From: Myxococcales bacterium
GTDB lineage: Bacteria > Myxococcota > Polyangia > Polyangiales > Polyangiaceae
Length of the DNA: 23,908 nucleotides
NCBI GenBank assembly: GCA_020430865.1
Contig: JAGQIY010000956.1
Span: forward strand, 1 to 23,908
Reading direction: 5' to 3'
The position numbers were made by a program, and so were the translations under genes. Below the pieces are notes generated by a model. The model worked only from the letters and a program-made list of their open reading frames with translations, searched no databases and had not been told where the DNA came from. Position 1 is the first letter of the stretch. The number at the start of each line of letters is the position of its first letter. Below are positions 1-7,120 of the stretch, piece after piece.

Positions 1-408
1 GTCTTCATCGCTCGCCGGCTGGGCACCCGGTGGGACTCCGCCCGAGTGCGCTTCTGCGTCAGCTAGCGCTCGCCGTCGCTCTCTGCCAGTCAGGTGGGCC
101 ACGAAGCTGCCGATCGGCAGGCCGAGCCAGCCCGGCACGACCTCGTAGGCGTTCTCGCCGAGGATGAGTGATGTCTCGAACAGCTCGCCTCCCGCCGACT
201 CGAGGGCGAAGCGCTCCTTCACCTTCCCCACGAGGTTGTGTCGGTCGGACGAGCCGGTGACCTCGCCGAGCACGCGGACGCCTTCACTGATGTCGTAGCG
301 CCGTCCCTCGGCCTTGATCACCAGCTCACGCCCGTTGAAATCCACCCGGTCCTCGGCGATCCACTCGTCGAGCGCAGCTTGGGGAAAGAAGACGCGATTG
401 TAGCCCAT
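1..408 (-). CDS. Conserved hypothetical protein, C-terminus cut by window edge
   Basis: An open frame read on the minus strand begins at an ATG whose first base is 408 and stays open to base 1, giving 136 codons with no stop. The protein therefore continues outside the window. It starts MGYNRVFFPQ, is acidic and soluble-looking, and has no signal peptide or membrane segment. It contains a block that reads like a small beta-rich domain (around residues 20-60, including KAEGRRYDISEGVRVLGEV), then a Pro/Gly-poor region ending near PGWLGLPIG. I do not recognise the family; it has the look of a lineage-restricted conserved protein. There is no clear ribosome binding site before the ATG. It is divergent from the gene at 577, with 168 bp between them. 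Codon use (G/C in third position) supports real coding. Function unknown. Confidence 0.7.
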   Translation of the reverse strand, partial: MGYNRVFFPQAALDEWIAEDRVDFNGRELVIKAEGRRYDISEGVRVLGEVTGSSDRHNLVGKVKERFALESAGGELFETSLILGENAYEVVPGWLGLPIGSFVAHLTGRERRRALADAEAHSGGVPPGAQPASDED

Positions 409-576
409 GGAAGCCGGACGCCGAGGATACACGCTCCCGCGCCCACAGGGCGATCTCTAGCAGGTTAGGCCGACGAGACCGCCACGGCCTGCACCCCCTC
501 ACGGCGGGCGCCGCTGCTTGCCGGCGGACAGAGGGCTATTGCATGGGAGCCGTGGCTCGGGCACACCCCTGCGCAC

Positions 577-1206
577 ATGACTCCCGGGCTACGCGCAGTC
601 TACGACGAGCTGGTCGCGCGAGCGGCGAGCGGCGCCTGGGAGGCGGAGACTCGGCGCTTGCGCGGCGAGCTGGGCGAGCGCTGCGGGCGCTTCGAGCGAG
701 ATCATCCGGCCGCAGCCTCCCGGGATGCGGCCTCCATCGAGTTCGCCCTGCTCGCCGGCGGGCTCGCTCAGGCGATAGCCACCAGTCTCGAGGACCCTGG
801 GGAGCGCGGTGAGGCAGCGCGCATCGCCGCGGCGCTGCCCGGGATCCTGGTGTTCCGGGACGTGGACGGACTGCTGGTCGCCGACGATCTGTGGACCGGC
901 GCTTGCTGGTGGATCGCACCCCAGGATGACGTCGGGCGTGATGTCCAGCTGCAGCTCCCCGATTCGCCGGTGGCCCAGTGTCACCTCGTGGTCCAGGAGA
1001 CCGGCTGCATCATCCTGCCAGGCGTGACTTTCCATCCAGCAGACGCGCTGGCTCCAATCCGCGCCACGCTGGCGAGAGCTCGCGAGCTCTGCCTGAGCAG
1101 TCGCCAAGTCGCCGAAGCCCTGCTGAAGATGGAACACAGCTGGCAGACCCTGAGTCGAGTGAAGGTGGGCTACGCGTATCGCCCGGACGCCCTGCGCCCA
1201 GCGTGA
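577..1206 (+). CDS. Hypothetical protein, 209 aa
   Basis: This is a 209-residue soluble protein starting MTPGLRAVYD. The N-terminal half (about 1-85) is mostly helical and charged. The middle part, GILVFRDVDGLLVADDLW near 90-107, and the following stretch look beta-rich, and the last 45 residues are helical again. There is no signal peptide, membrane segment or known catalytic motif that I can identify, so I assign no function. An overlapping minus-strand frame at 589-1137 covers the same DNA, but its protein has a less natural composition; the plus frame has the expected third-position GC bias. No good ribosome binding site precedes the ATG, so the start is uncertain. Its stop lies 12 bp from the end of the convergent LysM gene. 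Confidence 0.6.
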   Translation: MTPGLRAVYDELVARAASGAWEAETRRLRGELGERCGRFERDHPAAASRDAASIEFALLAGGLAQAIATSLEDPGERGEAARIAAALPGILVFRDVDGLLVADDLWTGACWWIAPQDDVGRDVQLQLPDSPVAQCHLVVQETGCIILPGVTFHPADALAPIRATLARARELCLSSRQVAEALLKMEHSWQTLSRVKVGYAYRPDALRPA

Positions 1207-1218
1207 GTCACCTCGTAT

Positions 1219-2586
1219 TCAGAAGCCCTTGCGAGCGACGGCGCGATCACCAGGGACCATCTCGCGATGGGAAACCGTCACCAGAGCGACGGAGCTGTCC
1301 TCGCGTGTACGCAGGATCCGCAGCTCGCCGATGATTTCCTCTGGGAATTTTTGCTCGTCGCCCTCGAGCGGTGTGCGCTCGATCTCGACTTCGTCCGGCA
1401 CGTCCTGACGGACTCGGTCACGAGCCATCTTGGTCGCGGTCTTCAGCGAACGGCGCCAGCTGTCGCCCCGCCGCACGACGAACAGCCGGTTGCCGGCTTC
1501 GAGGCCGTCCTTGGACCCCTTGTCGATGAACACGACCTGGTTCTGCGCCATGAAGACGTGCGGGTAAACGCTGGTCAGGATGCGCGCCCAGACGTCGGCG
1601 TCGTTGCGCTTGGGCGGGACGACATCGAAGCGCCTCCCGACCGGACCGACCTTCATGCCGCGTTCGATCACGTCGAGGGACTCCACGATCTTTCCGCGAG
1701 CAACGCGGCTCTTCGGATCCCACTGCTCGATCTTGACGCTGCCCTTGATGGCGACGATCGAACCCTTGGGCTTGCGCGCGCCAGCGACTTTGCGGGGCTG
1801 ACGAACCTCGGTGAACAGGGTCAGCAGCTGGCCGAGGCGAAGCTCCACCCCGGGACGCATGACCATGTAGACGTGGTTGCCCTCCGCCAGCAGCATCTGA
1901 TCCTCGCGTGCGCCGACCAGCTGACCCCAGACGTCGCGCTTCGGATCGTCGATGTAGCCCTGGTCGCGCAGGAAGATGGTGTCGCGGGGAACCTGCGGTC
2001 GGCGATCGATGAAGGTGCCGTCGGCGCTGATCGGCACCGGCCCCGCGTCCAGGCGCATGCGCAGCTGGTCTCCCGGGTAGATCCAGTGAGGGTTCTGGAT
2101 CTGCGGATTGTAGCTCCACAGCTTCGGCCACATGTACGGGTTGCGATAGTAGTGCGAGCTCAGGTCCCAGAGGGTGTCGCCGCGCTTGACCACGTGGATC
2201 TGGGGGACCGACATCGCGCGATTGCCCGTAATTGCTTCCGCGCCTTTGCTTCCGCGGACTACGCCGCCCCCGCCACCGCCAGGCAGCAAATCGAAGCCAT
2301 CGCTCGAGCGCGAGATGTCACTCGAAGCGTGACTGCTCGAGGGCAGGTGTCCCTCGAGGTCGGTCCCTGGCGCGGGATACCCCGGTGGTGGTAGCGTCGT
2401 GCTGGTCGTGGTGGTCGACGAAGGAGGCGTCACCGTGATGGTGGTCGTCTCCCCCCCACCTGCGGCCTCGCCCCCTTCGTCCTGTGCCGCCGCATCGACG
2501 GCGTACAGGGACGATCCCGCGCCCCCGAGCAAGAGCACGCTGGCGAAGTGAACGATTCGCACGGAGCCTCGTCCGGGTTGGCTCAT
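1219..2586 (-). CDS. Exported LysM-domain protein with FlgT-like C-terminal region
   Basis: This is a periplasmic or envelope protein expected to bind peptidoglycan. From the start chosen here (MSQPGRGSVR) a signal peptide covers about residues 1-35, with a hydrophobic core ASVLLLGGAG and a cut near VDAAAQ. A Thr/Pro/Ser/Gly-rich linker follows. A LysM domain sits at about 131-177 (HVVKRGDTLWDLSSHYY ... NPHWIYPGDQLRM). The last third (DKGSKDGLEAGNRLFVVRRGD ... VALVTVSHREMVPGDRAVAR) resembles the C-terminal domain of FlgT-like proteins. I chose 2586 because GGAAG lies 7 nt upstream and the signal peptide is then of normal length. An ATG at 2655, directly touching the upstream stop codon and preceded by AAGGA, would add 23 residues and is a real alternative. 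It forms an operon with the lipoprotein upstream. Confidence 0.88.
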   Translation of the reverse strand: MSQPGRGSVRIVHFASVLLLGGAGSSLYAVDAAAQDEGGEAAGGGETTTITVTPPSSTTTTSTTLPPPGYPAPGTDLEGHLPSSSHASSDISRSSDGFDLLPGGGGGGVVRGSKGAEAITGNRAMSVPQIHVVKRGDTLWDLSSHYYRNPYMWPKLWSYNPQIQNPHWIYPGDQLRMRLDAGPVPISADGTFIDRRPQVPRDTIFLRDQGYIDDPKRDVWGQLVGAREDQMLLAEGNHVYMVMRPGVELRLGQLLTLFTEVRQPRKVAGARKPKGSIVAIKGSVKIEQWDPKSRVARGKIVESLDVIERGMKVGPVGRRFDVVPPKRNDADVWARILTSVYPHVFMAQNQVVFIDKGSKDGLEAGNRLFVVRRGDSWRRSLKTATKMARDRVRQDVPDEVEIERTPLEGDEQKFPEEIIGELRILRTREDSSVALVTVSHREMVPGDRAVARKGF

Positions 2587-2655
2587 GTATCGTCTTCCCA
2601 TGGTGAGTTTCTCGATCTCCACCGGCGCACTCCCGCGAGCAGCACGCCCCTTCAT

Positions 2656-3063
2656 CTAGCGCTGTCCTTCAGTCTGCCCCACGGCGCTGGCATCCGCCTG
2701 CCCGCCAAAGCCGCTCTCGTCGACCGGCGGCGCGGGCGCCTCGGGCACCAGGCGCACCGTCTTCAGGCGTGGACGCTCATCCGCCTCGGGCTCCGCAGCC
2801 ACCTCGGCGGCCACCGCCTTCTCGTGGCGCTGCGCTTCGATCGCCATCAGGCGCTCCTCGAGGTGATCCTGGCTGCCCTGGAGCTGAGTGACCTGCTCCC
2901 GAAGCTCGCTCACTTCCTTCTTCATGGCGTCGGAGTTCCCGCCACACGCCATCGCTCCGAGCGCCAAACCGAGCGCCGGGATGCGCAGCAGCCAGCGTCG
3001 AGCACGCCGCGCGGCGCGGCTGGAAGCGAGGAGGTGAGTGCGCAGATCGAGGGAAGTCCACAT
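2656..3063 (-). CDS. Coiled-coil lipoprotein
   Basis: This 135-residue putative lipoprotein has a long basic N-region (RAARRARRWLLRI), a hydrophobic stretch ALGLALGAMAC and a lipobox cysteine at about residue 40. A heptad-like coiled coil follows (MKKEVSELREQVTQLQGSQ and onward, about residues 47-80), then an Ala/Glu/Pro-rich tail ending in GQR. The layout is reminiscent of small trimeric envelope lipoproteins, but I see no close family match. The ATG at 3063 is preceded by GGGAG four bases away. The TAG stop directly abuts an ATG of the downstream LysM gene, so the two are almost certainly co-transcribed and may be translationally coupled. A joint role at the peptidoglycan-outer membrane interface is an inference from this pairing. 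Confidence 0.8.
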   Translation of the reverse strand: MWTSLDLRTHLLASSRAARRARRWLLRIPALGLALGAMACGGNSDAMKKEVSELREQVTQLQGSQDHLEERLMAIEAQRHEKAVAAEVAAEPEADERPRLKTVRLVPEAPAPPVDESGFGGQADASAVGQTEGQR

Positions 3064-3370
3064 GGCACTCCCATCCTAGAGTTGGCCGGGACGACGGGCC
3101 CACTTTCCTGCGGCTGACCTCACCCCGAGCTCGTGTGAGCAATCCCAGGCTTCGAGCCGCGGGCGACCCGAACGTCGAGGCTCCAGGCCCGGTGCCCTGA
3201 GGTTTCACGCCCCAACCCAGGGCGGGCCCGACCCCCGACCTCTCCCGATCCCGCACGCGGTTCACCAAGCATAACGAGAACTTGGGAAAACCGAGGCAGA
3301 CCTGGAGAACGCACTGCCACACGCAGGCGCGACTGGACTGCCGCGCCGCGCAAAGCTAGTTTCAAAAGCC
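3064..3370. other. Intergenic region between divergent lipoprotein and pssA genes
   Basis: These 307 bp separate two divergently transcribed units and must hold promoters for both. I could not pick out a convincing -35/-10 pair, operator or RNA gene. A relatively AT-rich patch at about 3266-3290 is the best candidate for a promoter element. The small frames here look like chance openings in GC-rich DNA. Confidence 0.4.
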
Positions 3371-4216
3371 GTGGGGCTACGCCGCAAACAACCTGGCCGC
3401 CGACGTCGACGACGTCGTCTGGATCTCAAGAAGACGCTCTTCGTCCTGCCCAACGCGATCACGCTGGGCAGCATCTTCTGCGGCTTCAACGCGATCCTGA
3501 TCGTCTCGACCGGCTCGCCGAGCGGCGCGGACTTCTACAAGGCCGCCATGCTGCTCATCTTCGCCATGTTCTTCGACCTGCTGGATGGCCGGGTCGCGCG
3601 CATGACGAAGACCCAGAGCGCTTTCGGCCTGCAGATCGACTCCCTTGCAGACATCGTGAGCTTCGGCGTCGCGCCGAGCGTCCTGGTCTACAAGTGGTCG
3701 CTCTACCGTTTCCCCACGGCTGGAGTGCTCGCCGCGTTCATGTTCGCGGCCTGCGGCGCCATCAGACTGGCCCGCTTCAACGTGCTGAGCTCCGATTCCT
3801 CGGGAACGCCGATCAAGCCAGGAAAGTACGTGACGGGCTTGCCGATCCCGCCTGCCAGCGGTGTGCTGATCACGCTGGTGGTCGCCAATCACGCGGTCAG
3901 CGGCGCCCTCGGCAACGCCCAGTACAGCCTGCTGATCATGGCAGTCACCGTGGTGCTCAGCCTGCTGATGGTGAGCAACGTCCAGTTCCGATCCTTCAAG
4001 GACCTGAAGCTCAACACGGGCACCGTGCTCTTCGTGTTGTTCATCATCGGCTCGAGCGCGGTGGTCTGGCAGCAGTTCGAACCGCCATTCGTCCTGGTCT
4101 GGTTGCTCTCGGTGTACATCGCCATAGGCATCCTGGAGTGGATCCGCTCGATTCCTGGCAAGGTGAAGCGCGCTCGAGAGCGCGCCGAGATGGACACCTT
4201 GCCGCCTGCAGAGTAG
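3371..4216 (+). CDS. pssA: CDP-diacylglycerol--serine O-phosphatidyltransferase
   Basis: This is an integral membrane enzyme that transfers phosphatidate from CDP-diacylglycerol to serine, making phosphatidylserine, the precursor of phosphatidylethanolamine. The full CDP-alcohol phosphatidyltransferase signature DG-x2-AR-x8-G-x3-D-x3-D is present at residues 72-94 (D72, G73, A76, R77, G86, D90, D94). About seven hydrophobic segments span the rest of the protein. The length of 281 residues fits the bacterial PssA family. The N-terminus carries seven consecutive arginines before the first membrane segment, encoded by a repeated CGACGTCG palindrome at 3401-3417. The start is a GTG without a clear ribosome binding site, so a few residues of uncertainty remain. 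The gene is followed after 25 bp by the glutaredoxin-like lipoprotein. Confidence 0.93.
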   Translation: MGLRRKQPGRRRRRRRLDLKKTLFVLPNAITLGSIFCGFNAILIVSTGSPSGADFYKAAMLLIFAMFFDLLDGRVARMTKTQSAFGLQIDSLADIVSFGVAPSVLVYKWSLYRFPTAGVLAAFMFAACGAIRLARFNVLSSDSSGTPIKPGKYVTGLPIPPASGVLITLVVANHAVSGALGNAQYSLLIMAVTVVLSLLMVSNVQFRSFKDLKLNTGTVLFVLFIIGSSAVVWQQFEPPFVLVWLLSVYIAIGILEWIRSIPGKVKRARERAEMDTLPPAE

Positions 4217-4228
4217 GCCTCAGACTTC

Positions 4229-4257
4229 AGGAGCGTCTCGCGTGGCACGAGAGCGCT
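4229..4257 (+). promoter_or_regulatory. Ribosome binding site with start codon in a hairpin loop
   Basis: AGGAG at 4229-4233 lies 8 nt before the GTG at 4242, which supports that start. AGCGTCTCG (4232-4240) can pair with 4248-4257 through nine base pairs with one bulged G, leaving a seven-base loop that contains the GTG. The hairpin also lies just after the pssA stop, so it might instead be a processing or weak termination structure, but no T-run follows. Confidence 0.4.
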
Positions 4258-5123
4258 GCTTCCAGCGACCCTCCTCCGCTGACTGGCCAATGAATCCGAG
4301 TTCACCGCTTACAGCCGCAACCTGCCGTCGTTCCGCGGCGCATCGGCGAGCACGACGGGAGCCCGCAGGCGCATGCTCTGGTCGTCGAAGCGTCGGCGCC
4401 CGGCTGCTGGTGATCGTGCTTGGGGTCAGCAGCGCGTTCGGCAGCGCGGGCTGCGACAAGGACTCTACCGATCCCCACCGCAGCACAGCACCCAAGGGCA
4501 ATGAGCTGCCGCCGCTCGAACTGAAGGACGATACGCCGAACCTGCTGCTGACCTGGCTCGACGAGAAGGGCGAGTTCCACGTGGTCCAGAAGATCGCGGA
4601 CGTCCCGGAGAACGCTCGGGGTCACGTGCGAGTGGTTCAGACCACCTCCAGCGATGGCGCCGGCGACCTGCTGTACGTGGCGGACCTGACCAAGAAGGAT
4701 CCCGCGGGTTCTTACCACGTGGAAACAATGTCCCGGTCGCAGTGGGACGAGCTCGGGGCCAGCCGTCGTCGCAAGCGTCTCGAGGCGCTCGCGCCCAGCG
4801 CTCGACCCGAGTTTCCACCGCTGCCTAGCGCTGCCCCCAGCGCGCCAGAGGGAGCGCTGTCCGCCATCATCTACGGCGCCGAGTGGTGCAAGCCATGTCA
4901 CCAGGCCGAGGCTTACTTGAAGAGCCGGGGCGTGAAGGTGGTGCACAAGGACATCGAGCGCGACCCCGGCGCGGCCCGGGAAATGCAGCAGAAGCTCGCG
5001 AAGGCGGGCCTGGGTGCTGGGTCGATTCCCGTCATCGATCTCGGGGGGCGGCTGTTCAAGGGCTTCAGCCCGAGCGCGCTCGACCGCGCGATTGGCAACC
5101 TGCGCAAATCCGAGACGCTCTGA
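4242..5123 (+). CDS. Lipoprotein with C-terminal glutaredoxin-like CXXC domain
   Basis: The C-terminal 85 residues form a glutaredoxin/thioredoxin-fold domain. It has IIYGAEWCKPCHQAE with the redox pair C216/C219, a cis-proline motif SIPV near 261-264 and the usual GGRLFKGF turn near 268-275. The N-terminal part has a hydrophobic segment LLVIVLGVSSAFGSAGC with a likely lipidated cysteine at 71, then a region of about 120 residues with no recognised fold. The family reduces or isomerises disulfides; an envelope location here is inferred from the lipobox. The GTG start is supported by AGGAG 8 nt upstream, but gives an unusually long arginine-rich N-region of about 53 residues before the hydrophobic core. 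ATG at 4290 is an alternative with no ribosome binding site. Confidence 0.82.
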   Translation: MARERCFQRPSSADWPMNPSSPLTAATCRRSAAHRRARREPAGACSGRRSVGARLLVIVLGVSSAFGSAGCDKDSTDPHRSTAPKGNELPPLELKDDTPNLLLTWLDEKGEFHVVQKIADVPENARGHVRVVQTTSSDGAGDLLYVADLTKKDPAGSYHVETMSRSQWDELGASRRRKRLEALAPSARPEFPPLPSAAPSAPEGALSAIIYGAEWCKPCHQAEAYLKSRGVKVVHKDIERDPGAAREMQQKLAKAGLGAGSIPVIDLGGRLFKGFSPSALDRAIGNLRKSETL

Positions 5124-5150
5124 ACGGGTCGCGCGTGGTATCCACCAGTC

Positions 5151-6071
5151 GTGGACCCGAGCAAGAAGGCCAGCGAAGTCTGGCAGTGGCTGCCCGTGTT
5201 CAAGGTCGTTGCAGAGACGCAGCACCTGCCGACGGCGGCGAAGCAACTCCACGTCTCTGCCAGCGCGATCTCGCGCACCATCCGCTTGATCGAAGAGGCT
5301 CTGGGACAGGACCTGTTCGTCCGCAGCTCCCGCCGACTGATCCTGAATGCCGCCGGAGAGCGTCTCCTCACGGCAACACGACGCTCGACGAATAGCCTGG
5401 AGCAGGGCCTCCGCGAGGTCTTTGACCAGAGCTTCTCCGGGCCTTACCGAGTCAGTAGCCTTGGCGTGCTGACAGATGGCTTCGTCCTGCCGAGCCTGTT
5501 GGAGCTACAGGCCGAGTACGCCGGTCTCGTGCCGCACATGACCACGCGGCTGGCGAGCGAAGCCAACCAGGCGCTGATCAGCGGACTGCTCGAGGTGGCC
5601 TTCTACTACGACCCCACCTCGCTCCCTGGCATTCGTTGCGAGAGCCTGGGTGAGCTCACGAACTCCATCTACTGCGGCCAGGGCCACCCGCTGTTCGGCA
5701 AGCGGCGGGTCGAGACCCAGGAGCTGCTCCAGCATTCGTTCAGCGTCGCGGCCATCGGCGACCGCGGGACTCCGATGGACAGCTGGCCCGTGGATCTCAC
5801 GCGCAAGGTCGGGTTTCAGATCCTGATGCTCTCGACGAACCTCCAGGTCAGCCTCTCGGGTAGCTTCGTCACCGTGCTCCCTGACGCTGTCGCTACCCCA
5901 CAAGCGGAGGCAGGCAGGCTCTGGCGCCTCGCGCCGGACCTGATCCCGAACACGCGAGTCTACGCTGCATGCCGTGAGGAGGATCGAAACCAGGGAGTGA
6001 CCCAGGCGCTGATCGACAAGCTGCGCGAGCGCATTGCGCGCGCCCCGGCGCGCCGACGGCGAAAGACCTAG
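5151..6071 (+). CDS. LysR-family transcriptional regulator
   Basis: This 306-residue protein has the LysR architecture. The N-terminal winged helix-turn-helix covers about residues 15-70 (LPTAAKQLHVSASAIS, RTIRLIEEALGQDLFVRSS, LNAAGERLL). A linker helix and an effector-binding domain of periplasmic-binding-protein type occupy about 90-295. The length is normal for the family. The start is a GTG, 27 bp after the preceding stop, without a clear ribosome binding site. The next gene, an intradiol-dioxygenase-like lipoprotein, lies on the same strand 84 bp downstream, and the gap holds a perfect 11-bp inverted repeat. LysR regulators often control aromatic-degradation genes next to them, so regulation of that neighbour is plausible. 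Usually the target is divergent, which it is not here. Confidence 0.92.
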   Translation: MDPSKKASEVWQWLPVFKVVAETQHLPTAAKQLHVSASAISRTIRLIEEALGQDLFVRSSRRLILNAAGERLLTATRRSTNSLEQGLREVFDQSFSGPYRVSSLGVLTDGFVLPSLLELQAEYAGLVPHMTTRLASEANQALISGLLEVAFYYDPTSLPGIRCESLGELTNSIYCGQGHPLFGKRRVETQELLQHSFSVAAIGDRGTPMDSWPVDLTRKVGFQILMLSTNLQVSLSGSFVTVLPDAVATPQAEAGRLWRLAPDLIPNTRVYAACREEDRNQGVTQALIDKLRERIARAPARRRRKT

Positions 6072-6104
6072 CAGGCTGCAGTCGTTCGATTGCTTTTCAT
6101 GATC

Positions 6105-6142
6105 CGTGCAGATCCTTCTAATGGCTGTCAGGGATCTGCACG
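6105..6142. promoter_or_regulatory. 11-bp inverted repeat upstream of the dioxygenase-like gene
   Basis: CGTGCAGATCC at 6105-6115 is repeated perfectly inverted as GGATCTGCACG at 6132-6142, separated by 16 bp. The centre lies about 32 bp before the ATG at 6156. It is a candidate operator for the neighbouring LysR protein or another regulator. As RNA it could form a hairpin in the leader, but no T-run follows, so it is not a normal terminator. Confidence 0.55.
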
Positions 6143-6155
6143 CTAGATTCATCGC

Positions 6156-6905
6156 ATGGGGAAGCAAGCAGTCAGCCGCCGTGATGTCCTTGGCCTCGCC
6201 CTCGGCCTGCCTCTGGTCGCCTGTAGCGGCTCGACGGGAAGCGCTGGGGGCGGCGCCGGTGGGAGCGGAGGCTCGAACGGCGTGGCAGGCGCTGGCGGCG
6301 GCGGAGCAGGCGGCAGCGGAGCAGGCGGCGGCGGAGCAGGCGGGAGCGCTGGCTTCGGCGCAGCAGGCAGCGGAGGGATCGGGGGTCAGGGGGGAGAGTG
6401 TGAGACGCCGGACGCCTGCGCGGTCACCGCAGACAACATCGAGGGCCCGTTCTACAAGACCGGCGCGCCGATGTCGCCAGGCGCAGTCGCCAACCTGCGC
6501 AGCGGGGTCGAGGGCGATCTGCTGCAGGTCGTGGGCGTGGTCTACGGCGCGGACTGCCTCACCCCCCTGGCAGGCGCGGTCGTCGACGTCTGGCAAGCCA
6601 ACTCCAGCGGCGTCTACGACAATACCGGCTTCACCCTGCGAGCGCGCATGCGAACCGAGGCCTGCGGGCGCTACCGTTTCGACACCATCTTGCCCGGGAA
6701 CTACGACACTCGCCCGCGGCACATCCACTATAAAGTCAGCCACCCTGACGGTGCGGCGCTGACGACCCAGCTCTATTTCGAAGGAGAGCAGTACAACGAC
6801 ACGGACCCCTACGTACGCAAGTCGCTGATCAAACGCCTCAATCGAGTGGCGCCACCGGACATGTCGGCGTTCTGGCTCTGTCGATTCGACATCGTGCTCG
6901 GTTGA
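6156..6905 (+). CDS. Exported intradiol ring-cleavage dioxygenase-like lipoprotein
   Basis: This belongs to the protocatechuate 3,4-dioxygenase/catechol 1,2-dioxygenase superfamily, non-haem Fe(III) enzymes that cleave catechols between the hydroxyls. All four expected iron ligands are present: Y154 (in SGVYDN), Y183 (in PGNYDTRP), H189 and H191 (RPRHIHYKV). Residues 1-23 contain a twin-arginine-like SRRDVLGLALG followed by the lipobox LVAC (C23), so export by Tat and lipidation are likely. A Gly/Ser/Ala-rich linker of about 55 residues (25-80) follows. The catalytic domain starts near EGPFYKTGAP, a conserved intradiol motif. Most well-studied intradiol enzymes are cytoplasmic; surface-anchored members are less understood, and the substrate cannot be told from sequence. 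A LysR gene lies upstream. Confidence 0.9.
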   Translation: MGKQAVSRRDVLGLALGLPLVACSGSTGSAGGGAGGSGGSNGVAGAGGGGAGGSGAGGGGAGGSAGFGAAGSGGIGGQGGECETPDACAVTADNIEGPFYKTGAPMSPGAVANLRSGVEGDLLQVVGVVYGADCLTPLAGAVVDVWQANSSGVYDNTGFTLRARMRTEACGRYRFDTILPGNYDTRPRHIHYKVSHPDGAALTTQLYFEGEQYNDTDPYVRKSLIKRLNRVAPPDMSAFWLCRFDIVLG

Positions 6906-6918
6906 CCGGGTGCCCAGG

Positions 6919-6933
6919 GGCGCTTCGAGCGCC
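6919..6933 (+). terminator. Possible hairpin after the dioxygenase-like gene
   Basis: GGCGCT-TCG-AGCGCC forms a perfect six-base stem with a three-base loop, 13 bp after the stop codon at 6905. No T-run follows, so it may only weaken transcription or stabilise the mRNA end. Confidence 0.3.
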
Positions 6934-7108
6934 TAGTGGCGAGGCGGCAAGCAGCGTTCCATCCCGCAGGCTGCCACGACACTGCTCGGACACGGTGGTT
7001 CTGATTGAAGGGCGTCTTCGAGCAGCCTGCCAGAACACCCGCAGGGCTCCGCGCGGACCCCGCAAAACGAGCCCCGAAACCAGGCGAGGGTTTGCGCTGC
7101 CCCCCTTT

Positions 7109-7112
7109 GAGG
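7109..7112 (+). promoter_or_regulatory. Ribosome binding site deciding the bpt start
   Basis: GAGG sits 8 nt before GTG at 7121 and is the only good site in this region. It favours 7121 over the far upstream TTG at 6902 and over the GTG at 7130. Confidence 0.6.
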
Positions 7113-7120
7113 TATCCTTT

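Noticed and set aside
1267..2394. Plus-strand frame of 375 codons opposite the LysM gene
   Set aside because: LysM and signal peptide motifs fix the minus strand as coding, and the plus frame has no recognisable features.
4302..5252. Minus-strand frame of 316 codons opposite the CXXC lipoprotein
   Set aside because: The CKPC glutaredoxin-like motif and the lipobox are on the plus strand.
6262..6395. Apparent short repeats in the GGCGGAGCAGGCGG-type region
   Set aside because: They simply encode the Gly/Ala/Ser-rich linker of the lipoprotein and need no separate explanation.
5505..6743. Minus-strand frame of 412 codons opposite LysR and the dioxygenase-like gene
   Set aside because: It spans two well-supported plus-strand genes and includes a low-complexity mirror of the Gly-rich linker.
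6902..7120. Upstream extension of bpt from a TTG
   Set aside because: A good ribosome binding site precedes GTG 7121, the family length fits that start, and the extension has an unnatural composition.
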